This document shows, piece by piece, positions 8,895-17,397 of a stretch of DNA of 44,531 nt. The position numbers and the translations under genes were made by a program. Below the pieces are notes generated by a model, which saw only the letters and a program-made list of their open reading frames with translations, was not told the DNA's origin and did no database searches. Origin of the DNA: Planobispora longispora (GTDB lineage Bacteria; Actinomycetota; Actinomycetes; Streptosporangiales; Streptosporangiaceae); assembly GCF_016863135.1 (NCBI RefSeq), contig NZ_BOOH01000075.1:1-44531 (forward strand). Reading direction: 5' to 3'. How positions within the stretch are numbered: position 1 is the stretch's first letter; every line of letters starts with the position of its first letter.

Positions 8895-9691
8895 TCCGCG
8901 CTGCCTGGCTCGGTCATCCGGCGGGTCATCTTCGCCTGCGCGGTCTCGGGCATGACCTTGCCGGCGACAGTCTGCAGCACGTTCTTCTTCGACCCGGCCA
9001 CGACGTGGTCGTCCCCCGCCATCAGCGCCTCGAAGCCCTGGCGCGCCACCTCCGCGGGGTCGTCCTTCTTACCGGCGCCCACCTTGGTGTCCTCCATGTC
9101 CGCGCGGCGGAAGAAGTCGGTGTCGGTGGGACCGGGCAGCAGGGCGGTGACCGTGACGCCGGTGTCCTTGAGCTCCTCCCGGATCGACTCGGAGAAGGAG
9201 TAGAGGAACGCCTTGGAGCCGGCGTACACCGCGTGGAACGGCCCGGGCATCGTCCCGGCGATGGAGGAGGTGAACAGCAGCCTGCCGCGGCCGCGCCGGA
9301 CCATGTCCGGCAGCACCCGCTTGGCCAGGTGGACCGCGGAGACGACGTTCAGCTTGAGGAGCTTCAGCTCCGCGTTCAGGTCGGTGTCGCGGGCGAAATC
9401 TCCGCTGACGCCGATGCCCGCGTTGATCGCGACGGCGTCCACCGGGCGGCCGGACGAGGTGACGCGGGTGTAGAACTCCTCGACGCCGTCATGGTGGGCC
9501 AGGTCGACGCGCACGCTGGAGACCGTCGCGCCGAGATCCTCCAGGGCGCGGGCGGCCCGGACGATGTCCTCGTCCTCGGCCGCGATGACGAGATCGAAGC
9601 CATTCTTGGCGAACTGCACGGCGAGCTCGTAGCCGATCCCGCTGGACGCGCCGGTCACGACGGCCAGCGGCCTGCTCTCGGGAACGCTCAT
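8867..9691 (-). CDS. Short-chain dehydrogenase/reductase (SDR)
   Basis: The 274-aa classical SDR is an NAD(P)-dependent oxidoreductase. It has the cofactor motif TGASSGIG near the N-terminus, an NAG-type segment (AINAGIG), a catalytic serine in FTSSIAG, and the YAGSK active-site pair. The C-terminal 40 residues are charged and not conserved in the family; the very end is encoded by the 35-bp repeat array. The ATG at 9691 has GGAG upstream (AAGGAGAAAACG). It is convergent with the sirtuin and divergent from the ferritin-like gene. The substrate is unknown. Confidence 0.88.
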   Translation of the reverse strand: MSVPESRPLAVVTGASSGIGYELAVQFAKNGFDLVIAAEDEDIVRAARALEDLGATVSSVRVDLAHHDGVEEFYTRVTSSGRPVDAVAINAGIGVSGDFARDTDLNAELKLLKLNVVSAVHLAKRVLPDMVRRGRGRLLFTSSIAGTMPGPFHAVYAGSKAFLYSFSESIREELKDTGVTVTALLPGPTDTDFFRRADMEDTKVGAGKKDDPAEVARQGFEALMAGDDHVVAGSKKNVLQTVAGKVMPETAQAKMTRRMTEPGSADPDERPGKE

Positions 9692-9737
9692 CGTTTTCTC
9701 CTTCGCTTTCCATGCACCGGTTCACCGTCCGTGCACC

Positions 9738-9782
9738 GGGAACGGTCCTTCCGTTCCCACGATCGGCCGCCTGACGCGTCAG
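9738..9782. promoter_or_regulatory. Divergent promoter region with two dyads
   Basis: Between the SDR and the ferritin-like gene lie GGGAACGG-TCCTT-CCGTTCCC (9738-9758, perfect 8-bp arms) and the perfect 12-bp palindrome CTGACGCGTCAG (9771-9782). Either may be a protein-binding site for one or both divergent genes. I cannot name the regulator. Confidence 0.5.
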
Positions 9783-9875
9783 AGGACCCGACAAAGGGCT
9801 GTCATGTCAGGTTCAGTCCGCGGCGGAGGGGTAGGGCAGCGAGACATGCCCGACCGACCGACGAGGAGCGCAGGC

Positions 9876-11084
9876 ATGACCTTCAACCCGCTGCAGGAAC
9901 GCGGCATCCCCCTGGACCGCCAGCTGCGCAACTGGCGCGAACTGAACGTCGCCCCGATCGATCCCGATCACGCCGACCCCTACACCCGCTGCCGGATCAT
10001 CGCCCTCAACGGCATCGAAGTCGAGGCGATCCTGTTCAGCCACCAGTTCGCCCGCAACTGCCCGGACCTGGCCGTCAAGCAGCAGCTGGCCCAGGTCCGC
10101 TACATCGAGGCCCAGCAGCAGAAGGTGGTCAACTGGCTGCTGCCCGGCCTGGCCTCGGTGCTGGAGACCACGATCGCCTACGAGCAGGTCGCGGTCGACC
10201 TGACCGCCTGGGTGGCGCGCATGGAGCCCGACCCGTACCTGAAGCAGGCCTACCAGTTCGGCGTGCTGGAGGACTTCGACCACCTGTACCGCTACGCCAA
10301 CCTGTTCGAGATGATCGAACACCGCAGGGCCGAGAAGCTCGTGGACGACCTGACCGAGGTCATGCCGGGCCGGCCCACCTACCTGCACCACCGTCACCCG
10401 ATCGACAACGTGCGGGAGCCGTACGACAAGGAGACCACCGACCCGATCTCCAAGTTGCACGCGCTGACGATCATGTCCGCCGAGCAGCAGACCATGAACT
10501 TCTACATGAACGTCGGCCCCACCTACATGGAGCCGATCGCCCGCCAGCTGTACCAGGAGATCGGGCTGATCGAGGAAGAGCACGTCACCCACTACGAGTC
10601 GCTGGTCGACCCGGGCCAGACCTGGTGGGAGCAGCTGCTGGTGCACGAGTACAACGAGTGCTACCTGTACCACTCGTTCATGCAGACCGAGTCCGACCCG
10701 AAGGTCAAGGCGATCTGGGAGCTGCACCTGAACATGGAGCTGGAGCACCTGCGCCTGGCCGCCGAGCTGTTCAAGCGGCACGACGGGCGCGACCCGGAGC
10801 AGGTGGTGGCCTCCGCGCTGCCGGCTCCGGTGACCTTCGAGCCGAACAAGGCCTATGTGCGCGAGCTGCTGGCCACCCAGATCGACTACACCACGATCGG
10901 CACCGGCTACGTGCAGGACGCCCACGAGCGCTTCGAGCAGCTGCAGCAGGCCATCCACGGCGGCGACGCGGCCCAGGCCCCCAGCGAGATCGTCATCAAC
11001 GACAACCGCGACAAGTCCGGCCGCGAGTACCGGCACGAGACCGAGGGGGCGCACCCGGTACCCAGCCTGCGCGCCGGCCGCTGA
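9876..11084 (+). CDS. Ferritin-like di-iron carboxylate protein, two-lobed
   Basis: A 402-aa all-helical protein with no signal peptide. The C-terminal half shows a full ferritin-like ligand pattern: a glutamate in SAEQQT, EEEH, a second glutamate in YNECYLYH, and ELEH, i.e. E...ExxH...E...ExxH. The N-terminal half looks like a second four-helix bundle with a degenerate site (YIEAQQQ, LEDFDHL). I do not recognise a characterised homologue; oxidase or oxygenase chemistry would be an inference. The ATG at 9876 follows GAGGAGCGCAGGC; upstream in-frame starts add residues without family character. It is transcribed alone and ends at a hairpin. Confidence 0.7.
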   Translation: MTFNPLQERGIPLDRQLRNWRELNVAPIDPDHADPYTRCRIIALNGIEVEAILFSHQFARNCPDLAVKQQLAQVRYIEAQQQKVVNWLLPGLASVLETTIAYEQVAVDLTAWVARMEPDPYLKQAYQFGVLEDFDHLYRYANLFEMIEHRRAEKLVDDLTEVMPGRPTYLHHRHPIDNVREPYDKETTDPISKLHALTIMSAEQQTMNFYMNVGPTYMEPIARQLYQEIGLIEEEHVTHYESLVDPGQTWWEQLLVHEYNECYLYHSFMQTESDPKVKAIWELHLNMELEHLRLAAELFKRHDGRDPEQVVASALPAPVTFEPNKAYVRELLATQIDYTTIGTGYVQDAHERFEQLQQAIHGGDAAQAPSEIVINDNRDKSGREYRHETEGAHPVPSLRAGR

Positions 11085-11191
11085 CACCGGTCCGGCCGGG
11101 GAGCCGGCTCCTCCGGCGGCCCGCGCCCGCTCCCCTCGCCCCGCGCCGGCGCCGGCCCGCCAGCACCGGCTCTCCTCCGGCCGCGCACCGT

Positions 11192-11226
11192 ACGGCCCGC
11201 GTCCCCTCCCCGGGGATGCGGGCCGT
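11192..11226 (+). terminator. Rho-independent-type hairpin after the ferritin-like gene
   Basis: ACGGCCCGC (11192-11200) pairs perfectly with GCGGGCCGT (11218-11226), with further pairing of TCCCC and GGGGA inside, followed by TTT. It lies 108 bp after the stop. The rest of the 379-bp gap (11085-11463) holds GC-rich filler and, from about 11300, an AT-richer stretch that probably contains the deacetylase promoter. Confidence 0.6.
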
Positions 11227-11381
11227 TTCCCATGCCGCCCCACCCTCGCGCATGCCCTCGTTCGTGCCCCCTCGGGCTGTCGGGAACGGGCTGCGGGCTG
11301 ATCGCAAGCGAGAAATCTCATCTTTTTAAGCCAAAACCCGATCTCTTCCGAACCACTTGGGTGCCGTGAGTGTCGAAATCC

Positions 11382-11417
11382 CTGGAGCGGTCCGCTGAAG
11401 GGTCTCTGGAACGGTCC
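11382..11417 (+). repeat. Direct repeat CTGGARCGGTCC upstream of the deacetylase
   Basis: CTGGAGCGGTCC (11382-11393) and CTGGAACGGTCC (11406-11417) are 12-bp near-identical copies 24 bp apart, 47-82 bp before the deacetylase start. Two helical turns between copies suits an activator or repressor site, but no regulator is identified. Confidence 0.4.
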
Positions 11418-11463
11418 ATGACGACTGAGCCCACCGGACACGGTGAATGAGGAGGGTTTGACG

Positions 11464-12309
11464 ATGAGCACTGCGGGGTCGCGCCGGTCGGTGGGATCGA
11501 AGACGAAGCGGGCGGCGGCGGTGACGCTCGCCGCGGCGGGTCTGGTGACGGTGGCGGCGTGCGGCGCCGGCAGGGGTGACACCGGCGGGGTGACCACCGG
11601 TTCCGCCGGGACCGGGAGCGAGACGCCCACGGTCCAGACCGTGCTGCTCGCCGCCGCCGTGCACGCGGCCGGTGAGCACACCTCCGGCAAGTCGGTCAAC
11701 TGCCGCAAGGTCAAGTGCGTGGCCCTCACCTTCGACGACGGTCCCGGAGAGCACACCGACGAGTTGCTGAACCACCTCGCGAAGTACAACGCCCGCGCCA
11801 CTTTCTACGTCGTGGGACAGAACGTCGCCGCCAGCCCCGACATCGTCCGGCGGACCGCGGAGGCGGGGCACGAGATCGGCAGCCACAGCTGGTCCCACCG
11901 CGACCTGACCACGCTGTCGGCCGCCGACCTCCGGGCCGACCTGGACCGCACCGAGAAGGCCATCGAGGACGCGACGGGCGTCGCGCCGAAGACCATGCGG
12001 CCGCCGTACGGAGCCTTCAACGAAACCGTCCGCAAGACCTCGCCGCTCCCCGTCGTCCTGTGGAGCGTGGACACGGAGGACTGGCGGTACCGCGACAGCG
12101 CCCGCGTGGTGCGCAAGGCCAAGAGCGTGAGCCCCGGGGGCATCGTCCTGTTCCACGACATCCACCCGACGACGGTGAACGCGATCCCGCAGGTGCTGGA
12201 GTCCCTCTCCAAGCGCGGCTACCACTTCGTCACCGTCAGCCAGCTGTTCGGCGGGAAGCCGCCGAAGGTCGTCTACAGCGGCGCCCCCGAGGCCGCCACG
12301 GCTCTCTGA
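11464..12309 (+). CDS. Polysaccharide deacetylase lipoprotein (CE4/NodB)
   Basis: The 281-aa protein is exported and probably lipid-anchored: the lipobox VAAC follows a hydrophobic stretch at about residues 20-36. After a Gly/Thr-rich linker comes a NodB domain with TFDDGP (catalytic D91, metal D92), metal ligands HSWSH (H141, H145), RPPYG, SVDTEDW and LFHDIH (H231). Such enzymes remove acetyl groups from N-acetylglucosamine in peptidoglycan or related polymers. GGAGGG at 11451-11456 supports the ATG at 11464. It appears monocistronic. Confidence 0.9.
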   Translation: MSTAGSRRSVGSKTKRAAAVTLAAAGLVTVAACGAGRGDTGGVTTGSAGTGSETPTVQTVLLAAAVHAAGEHTSGKSVNCRKVKCVALTFDDGPGEHTDELLNHLAKYNARATFYVVGQNVAASPDIVRRTAEAGHEIGSHSWSHRDLTTLSAADLRADLDRTEKAIEDATGVAPKTMRPPYGAFNETVRKTSPLPVVLWSVDTEDWRYRDSARVVRKAKSVSPGGIVLFHDIHPTTVNAIPQVLESLSKRGYHFVTVSQLFGGKPPKVVYSGAPEAATAL

Positions 12310-12436
12310 CCCGAGCCTTCGCCCTTCTCCTCCGCGGAAAGCCCGTACCCGCCCGGGAGAGCCGGGAAAGGGTCCGGAGGAGAGGCGGCGCGCCGCACCG
12401 ATTCCCGCGTGTGACGATGAGGAGGTGACGGAGACG

Positions 12437-13441
12437 ATGACCGCCTGGGTGGTCCGCCGGCCCGGTCCGATGGCCACCCGCCCGCTGGAGCGAGTACGGC
12501 TCCCCGTGCCGGAGCCCGCCCCCGGCGAGGTGCTCGTCCGGGTCGAGGTGTGCGCCGTCTGCCGTACCGACCTGCATCTGGCCGAGGGCGACCTGGCCCC
12601 GCGGCGGCCCGGCACGGCGCCCGGGCACGAGGTGGTCGGGTACGTCGAGGCCCGCGGCCCCGGAGCCGGCCGGTTCGCCGTCGGAGCCCGGGTGGGGGTG
12701 GCGTGGCTCCGCGCCGCCTGCGGCACGTGCCGCCACTGCGTCCGGGGCTCCGAGAACCTCTGCCCGCACTCGCGCTACACCGGCTGGGACGCCGACGGCG
12801 GCTACGCCGAGTATCTGACCGTGCCGCAGGACTTCGCCCATCCCCTGCCCGCCGACCGGCCCGCCGAGAAGCTGGCCCCGCTGCTGTGCGCGGGCATCAT
12901 CGGCTACCGGGCGCTGCTCCGCTCCGACCTGCCGCCCGGCGGGCGCCTGGGGGTGTACGGCTTCGGCGCCTCGGCCCACCTCACCGCCCAGGTCGCCCTC
13001 GCCCAGGGTGCCACGGTGCACGTGCTGACCCGCTCCGCGGCCGCCCGCCGACTCGCCCTGGAGCTGGGCGCCGCCTCGGCGGGCGACGCCTACGACGCTC
13101 CCCCCGAACCGCTGGACGCCGCCGTCCTGTTCGCCCCGGTCGGCGACCTGGTCCCGGTGGCGCTGGCGGCCCTGGACCGGGGCGGCACCCTGGCCGTGGC
13201 CGGGATCCACCTCACCGACATCCCTCCCCTGGTCTACCAGGACCACCTGTTCCAGGAACGCACCCTGCGCAGCGTCACCGCCAACACCCGCGCCGACGGG
13301 CGAGCCCTGCTGGAGCACGCCGCCCGCCACCCCCTGCACGTCGCCACCACCCCCTACCCCTTCGAGCGGGCCGACCGAGCCCTGGAAGACCTGGCCGCAG
13401 GCCGCATCACCGGCGCCGCCGTCCTCCACATCGGCGACTGA
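12437..13441 (+). CDS. Zinc-binding alcohol dehydrogenase (MDR family)
   Basis: The 334-aa medium-chain dehydrogenase has catalytic-zinc ligands in CAVCRTDLH and GHEVVG and an intact four-cysteine structural-zinc loop (CGTCRHC...NLC). The cofactor fold follows but its glycine motif is YGFGASAH instead of GxGxxG, which may change coenzyme preference. I prefer ATG 12437 (GGAG at 12430, GGAGG at 12421); GTG 12425 would add four residues but sits directly on the ribosome binding site. After its stop the same frame stays open for 52 codons to 13600. Confidence 0.87.
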   Translation: MTAWVVRRPGPMATRPLERVRLPVPEPAPGEVLVRVEVCAVCRTDLHLAEGDLAPRRPGTAPGHEVVGYVEARGPGAGRFAVGARVGVAWLRAACGTCRHCVRGSENLCPHSRYTGWDADGGYAEYLTVPQDFAHPLPADRPAEKLAPLLCAGIIGYRALLRSDLPPGGRLGVYGFGASAHLTAQVALAQGATVHVLTRSAAARRLALELGAASAGDAYDAPPEPLDAAVLFAPVGDLVPVALAALDRGGTLAVAGIHLTDIPPLVYQDHLFQERTLRSVTANTRADGRALLEHAARHPLHVATTPYPFERADRALEDLAAGRITGAAVLHIGD

Positions 13442-13600
13442 CCGCCCCACCCGCCCCGCATCACCCCCGGCCCCACCAATAGGCCAGGCAAGACTGGTGC
13501 GACCGAGCCCATCACTCGTGAGCTCCGGCGCGCCTGGTCAGAGCGAATGGACCGGCTGGAGACCCATCCCGCCCGCCTGCAGGAGGGTGAGGAGCAGTGA
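13442..13600 (+). pseudogene. Start-less coding remnant
   Basis: The reading frame that continues from the dehydrogenase stop is open to TGA 13598-13600. Its last third reads like real protein (ATEPITRELRRAWSERMDRL, then ETHPARLQEGEEQ) but it has no start codon except an ATG at 13550, 16 codons before the end. The stop overlaps a GTG start by four bases. I read it as the 3' end of a lost gene; I do not recognise the family. Confidence 0.3.
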
Positions 13601-13743
13601 ACGGCGACGAACTCATCCACCGGCGGGTCTTGCGCGCGCCGCGCGGACGCCGCCCCGCGGCTGACACGCCGCAGCCGACATCACCGCCCCCACCCGGGGC
13701 AGGGACAGGACGTCTGCGCTGTCCGCACCTCGTGCCAGAGTGA
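13597..13743 (+). CDS. Possible 48-aa protein, coupled to the DUF6891-type gene
   Basis: A short ORF starts at GTG 13597 behind GGAGGG (13582-13587) and GAGGAG (13589-13594), the best ribosome binding site in this stretch. It overlaps the preceding stop by four bases (GTGA) and its own stop overlaps GTG 13740 of the next gene by four bases. The product begins with GDELIHRR and becomes Pro/Gly-rich. Overlap geometry is the main support; the sequence itself matches nothing I know. Confidence 0.35.
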   Translation: MNGDELIHRRVLRAPRGRRPAADTPQPTSPPPPGAGTGRLRCPHLVPE

Positions 13744-14666
13744 TCGGCATGTTCGCAATCACCGTACGGACCGAGGACGATCAACGGCACGTCCGGGCGA
13801 GCGCCGGGAAACTCGCCGAACTGGTCAACCGGCTGGGCGGTCAGCACAACAGGTTCCTGATCGTCCAGCGGATTCCCGACCTCCCCGAAGTCTTCATCCA
13901 GGTATGGCACGAGGATGAGGGCGACTACGCGCTGGAACATCGCGACGGGGCGCCCGACCGGCACTTCCAGGCGGCACTCGACGGGCCCGAGCAGGTGATC
14001 TCGGCCATGACCCGCTGGGCCCGCCAGGAGGACGACTGGGACTCCGGACTGGATTGGACCCCGCTGGATCTGGGTCCCCCTGAGGTCCCGCCTCCGCTCG
14101 AACTCGCCGAGGAGGAGCGCGAGCAGCTCGAGGCGCGCATCCGCGAAGTGATCGTGGGCGGTTACGCGACGCGGGCGCAACTGGCCGAGATCGCGCAGGA
14201 CTATCTCGTGTCAGGGGACCGCCGGCCGGTCTCTCCCGGACAGGCACGCCGGCTGGTCGACCGGATGTGGCTGGAGCGTGTCGAGGAGCAGGCCCTCTGG
14301 GACGGGGAGACAGACCCGGAACGGCTCAGCCGGGCTTTCACCTCCCTGGAAGCCGCGGGCATCACGGCGAGGGAGAACTTCACCTGCTGCCGCGCGTGCG
14401 GCCAGGCGGAGATCGGAGCGGCGGGCGCCCCGGATGCCCGTGGCTACGTCTACTTCCACAGCCAGTGCACGGACTCGGCCGCGGCCGGACGCGGGCTGAC
14501 GCTCCTGTACGGCGGCTTCGACGGTTCACCGGACACCACGGCATCCATCGGACGAGAGGTCGTGGCCGCACTCGGAGAGGCCGGGCTCTCGGTGGAGTGG
14601 AACGGCGATCCCCGGCACGCCGTCACCGTCACCCCCCTCGACTGGCGCAAACGCCTCATCGGCTGA
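13740..14666 (+). CDS. DUF6891-like domain protein
   Basis: A 308-aa cytoplasmic protein. The N-terminal 80 residues form a small alpha/beta domain (FAITVRTEDD). A linker with the acidic helix LAEEEREQLEARI follows, then a C-terminal domain with FTCCRACG, YFHSQCTD, LTLLYGGFDGS and the ending VTVTPLDWRKRL. The C-terminal part resembles the DUF6891 family as I recall it; function is unknown. The cysteine set CCRAC...C plus His could bind a metal. GTG 13740 gives a GTGA overlap with the small ORF upstream; ATG 13749 is an alternative. It is convergent with the flavoprotein gene, 28 bp away. Confidence 0.7.
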   Translation: MIGMFAITVRTEDDQRHVRASAGKLAELVNRLGGQHNRFLIVQRIPDLPEVFIQVWHEDEGDYALEHRDGAPDRHFQAALDGPEQVISAMTRWARQEDDWDSGLDWTPLDLGPPEVPPPLELAEEEREQLEARIREVIVGGYATRAQLAEIAQDYLVSGDRRPVSPGQARRLVDRMWLERVEEQALWDGETDPERLSRAFTSLEAAGITARENFTCCRACGQAEIGAAGAPDARGYVYFHSQCTDSAAAGRGLTLLYGGFDGSPDTTASIGREVVAALGEAGLSVEWNGDPRHAVTVTPLDWRKRLIG

Positions 14667-14694
14667 GGAGGCGCCCGCCGGCTTTCCTGCCCGC

Positions 14695-17397
14695 TCATAC
14701 CGGCTCCTCCTCCTCGGCGGTGCGCGCCGGCGCGATGCGGCGGCGCAGGGCCCGGCGGGCGTAGGCGCGGACGTCGGCGTCGGAGTCGGACAGGGCGGTG
14801 CGCAGCGCGGCGGCGACCTCCGGCCGGGCCGCCCACGGGCCCAGTGCGAGCACGACCGCCTTGCGCACGTCGAGGTTGCCGTCGTCCAGCGTCGCGATGA
14901 GCGGTCCGGCCGCGTCCGCCGGATCGCCCGCCCCCAGGCACCGGGCCGCGCCGACCCGTACCTGCCAGGCGGGATCCCGCAGGGCCCGTACGGCCTGGGC
15001 GAGCAGGGGTGAGCCGGTGGCGCCGGAGGATTCCAGGGCGGCGGCCCGGACGAGCGGGTCGGGGTCGTCGGCGAGCCCGGCCAGCGCCGCGGACGGCTTG
15101 CCGATCGTGCCCAGGCCCGTGGCGACCCGGACGCGGACCTCGCGGGAGGCGTCGCCCGCCGCGGCGGCGACCAGATCGCTCTCGTCCAGGGAGACCAGGC
15201 CCCGGATCGCCTCGATGCGGACCCGGTGGTCGGCGTCCCGCGTCCCTTCGGCGAAGATCTCCGGTGTTCCCAGGCGCAGCGCCCGCAGCATGTCCAGGAC
15301 GGTGCTCCGGACCGCGGGGTCGGGGCTGTCCGCTCGCGCGGCGAGGTCCGCACCGAGCGCGGGGGTGGCGGGCAGCACCTCGACCAGCTCGCGCAGGCCG
15401 CCGGCCGCGGCCCGCCGTACCGTGCCGTGGTCGTCGGCGAGCGCGGCGGCCAGCGCCCCGCCCACGCCCTCCGGGACGGTCTCGGTGAGCGCCGCGATCG
15501 CCGCCCGGCGCACCTTGGGGTCGGGGTCGGCGAGGTAGGGGGCGAGCCGGTCCAGGGAGGGCTGCTCCTCGGCGAGGCGGTGCAGCTCCAGGATCCGGGG
15601 GGAGCGTCCGACGGCGGCGTGGCCGGTGCGGGCCGCCGCGGTACGGCGCACCGCGGTGCTCGTGTGGGCGCCGACGAGCACGGGCTCCGCCCGGACCGGC
15701 TGGAACTCCTCGACCGGCACCAGGTACGGCTCGACGGGCCGCTTGAGGAACTCCATCGCGCCGTCGGGCCGCCTGCGCAGGTTCAGGTGGAACAGCCAGG
15801 AGGCGTCGTCGCGGACGGGCAGGTCGGCCCGCTCGTGGTAGAGGCCCCAGCGGCTCTCGGTCCGCACCAGCGAGGAGCGGGCGGCCATCTCCGCGCAGTC
15901 GCGGATGAAGTCCACCTCCACGCAGCGCATCAGCTCGTGCGGGGTGCGCGCGCCCATCGTCGCGATCTCCTCGCGCATGCGCTCGAAGGACTCCAGGGCG
16001 ATCTCCAGCTTGGCGCCGGTCTTGGGCGGGGCGACGTAGTCGTTGACGAAGCGGCGCAGCTTGTACTCGACCTGCGGCTGCGGCGGCCCGTCGGGGTTGC
16101 GCAGCGGGCGGTAGACGAGCTCGTGGGCCGCGGCGATCTGGTCTCCGGGGAGCGTCTCCGGGACGGCGTGGCGCGCGGCGGCGTGGGCCCCGGCGAGGTC
16201 GCCGAAGACGAACGCCCCGATCATGTAGTTGTGCGGCACGCAGGCCAGGTCGCCGGCCGCGTACAGGCCGGGGACGGTCGTGGCGCCGTTCTCGTCCACC
16301 CACACGCCCGAGGCCGAGTGGCCCCCGCACAGGCCGATCTCGGAGATGTGCATCTCCACGTCGTGGGTGCGGTAGTCGTGGCCGCGCCCGGCGTGGAAGG
16401 TGCCGCGGGTGGGCCGCTCGGTGGAGTGCAGGATGTTCTCCACCGCGGTGACCGTCTCGTCGGGCAGGTGGGAGAGTTTGAGGTAGATCGGGCCGCGGGC
16501 GGAGGCGATCTCGGCGGCGACCTCGGCCATCATCTGACCCGACCAGTAGTCGGAGTCGACGAACCGCTCCCCCCGGTTGTTGACCTGGTAGCCGCCGAAC
16601 GGGTTGGCGACGTAGGCGCAGGCCGGGCCGTTGTAGTCCTTGATCAGCGGGTTGATCTGGAAGCACTCGATGCCGCTGAGCTCGGCGCCGGCGTGGTAGG
16701 CCATGGCGTAGCCGTCCCCGGCGTTGGCCGGGTTCTCGTAGGTCCCGTAGAGGTAGCCGCTGGCCGGCAGGCCGAGCCGCCCGCAGGCGCCGGTGGCCAG
16801 GACGACCGCCCCGGCCCGCACGGTGACGAACCCCCCTCCGCGCGTGTCGAACCCGGCGACGCCCACCGCCCGGCCGCCCTCGGTCAGGACCCGGACCGGC
16901 ATGACCCGGTTCTCGATCCGGACCCGGTCCCGGATGTCGCGGCGGCGCAGCACCCGGTAGAGGACCTTCTTGACGTCCTTGCCCTCGGGCATGGGCAGCA
17001 CGTAGCTGCCGGAGCGGTGCACGCGGCGCACGGCGTACTCGCCGTAGTCGTCCTTCTCGAACTTGACTCCGTAGCCTTCGAGCCTGCGGACCATGTCGTG
17101 GCCGCGGGTCGCGGTCTGGTGGATCGTCTTCTGGTTGACGATCCCGTCGTTGGCCCGGGTGATCTCGGCGACGTAGTCCTCGGGGGTGGCCTTGCCGGGG
17201 ATGACGGCGTTGTTGACGCCGTCCATGCCCATGGCCAGGGCCCCGCTGTGCCGTACGTGGGCCTTCTCCAGCAGCAGCACCCGCGCGCCGCGCTCGGCCG
17301 CGGTGATCGCGGCCATCGTGCCGGCGGTCCCGCCGCCGACGACGAGCACCTCGCACTCGAGTTCGAGGCGGTCCTCGATCGGGGGGATCTCCGTCAC
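14695..17397 (-). CDS. AprA/fumarate-reductase-like flavoprotein with C-terminal HEAT repeats
   Basis: The 900-aa protein has two parts. Residues 1 to about 560 are a FAD_binding_2 flavoprotein: GGGTAG at 21-26, LATGACGRLG, and an FAD-contacting end segment VPGLYAAGDLA followed by PHNYMIGAFVFGDLAG. This resembles the alpha subunit of APS reductase and succinate/fumarate dehydrogenases. Residues about 610-890 are roughly nine HEAT repeats (LADPDPKVRRAAIAAL and similar). No signal peptide is present, so it acts in the cytoplasm. The GTG start overlaps the ATPase stop by four bases, making it the last gene of the six-gene operon. The AprB-like ferredoxin of the operon is its likely electron partner. 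HEAT repeats suggest a docking or regulatory role. The exact reaction is unknown; I see no domain that decides between sulfur-oxyanion and C=C reduction. Confidence 0.85.
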   Translation of the reverse strand: MTEIPPIEDRLELECEVLVVGGGTAGTMAAITAAERGARVLLLEKAHVRHSGALAMGMDGVNNAVIPGKATPEDYVAEITRANDGIVNQKTIHQTATRGHDMVRRLEGYGVKFEKDDYGEYAVRRVHRSGSYVLPMPEGKDVKKVLYRVLRRRDIRDRVRIENRVMPVRVLTEGGRAVGVAGFDTRGGGFVTVRAGAVVLATGACGRLGLPASGYLYGTYENPANAGDGYAMAYHAGAELSGIECFQINPLIKDYNGPACAYVANPFGGYQVNNRGERFVDSDYWSGQMMAEVAAEIASARGPIYLKLSHLPDETVTAVENILHSTERPTRGTFHAGRGHDYRTHDVEMHISEIGLCGGHSASGVWVDENGATTVPGLYAAGDLACVPHNYMIGAFVFGDLAGAHAAARHAVPETLPGDQIAAAHELVYRPLRNPDGPPQPQVEYKLRRFVNDYVAPPKTGAKLEIALESFERMREEIATMGARTPHELMRCVEVDFIRDCAEMAARSSLVRTESRWGLYHERADLPVRDDASWLFHLNLRRRPDGAMEFLKRPVEPYLVPVEEFQPVRAEPVLVGAHTSTAVRRTAAARTGHAAVGRSPRILELHRLAEEQPSLDRLAPYLADPDPKVRRAAIAALTETVPEGVGGALAAALADDHGTVRRAAAGGLRELVEVLPATPALGADLAARADSPDPAVRSTVLDMLRALRLGTPEIFAEGTRDADHRVRIEAIRGLVSLDESDLVAAAAGDASREVRVRVATGLGTIGKPSAALAGLADDPDPLVRAAALESSGATGSPLLAQAVRALRDPAWQVRVGAARCLGAGDPADAAGPLIATLDDGNLDVRKAVVLALGPWAARPEVAAALRTALSDSDADVRAYARRALRRRIAPARTAEEEEPV

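Noticed and set aside
11300-11463. Riboswitch upstream of the cell-wall deacetylase (c-di-AMP type)
   Set aside because: No conserved ydaO-type core elements are visible; the stretch is short and only locally AT-rich.
13354-13620. 88-aa minus-strand ORF across the dehydrogenase end
   Set aside because: It overlaps the conserved dehydrogenase C-terminus, is Ser/Arg-rich and has no motif.
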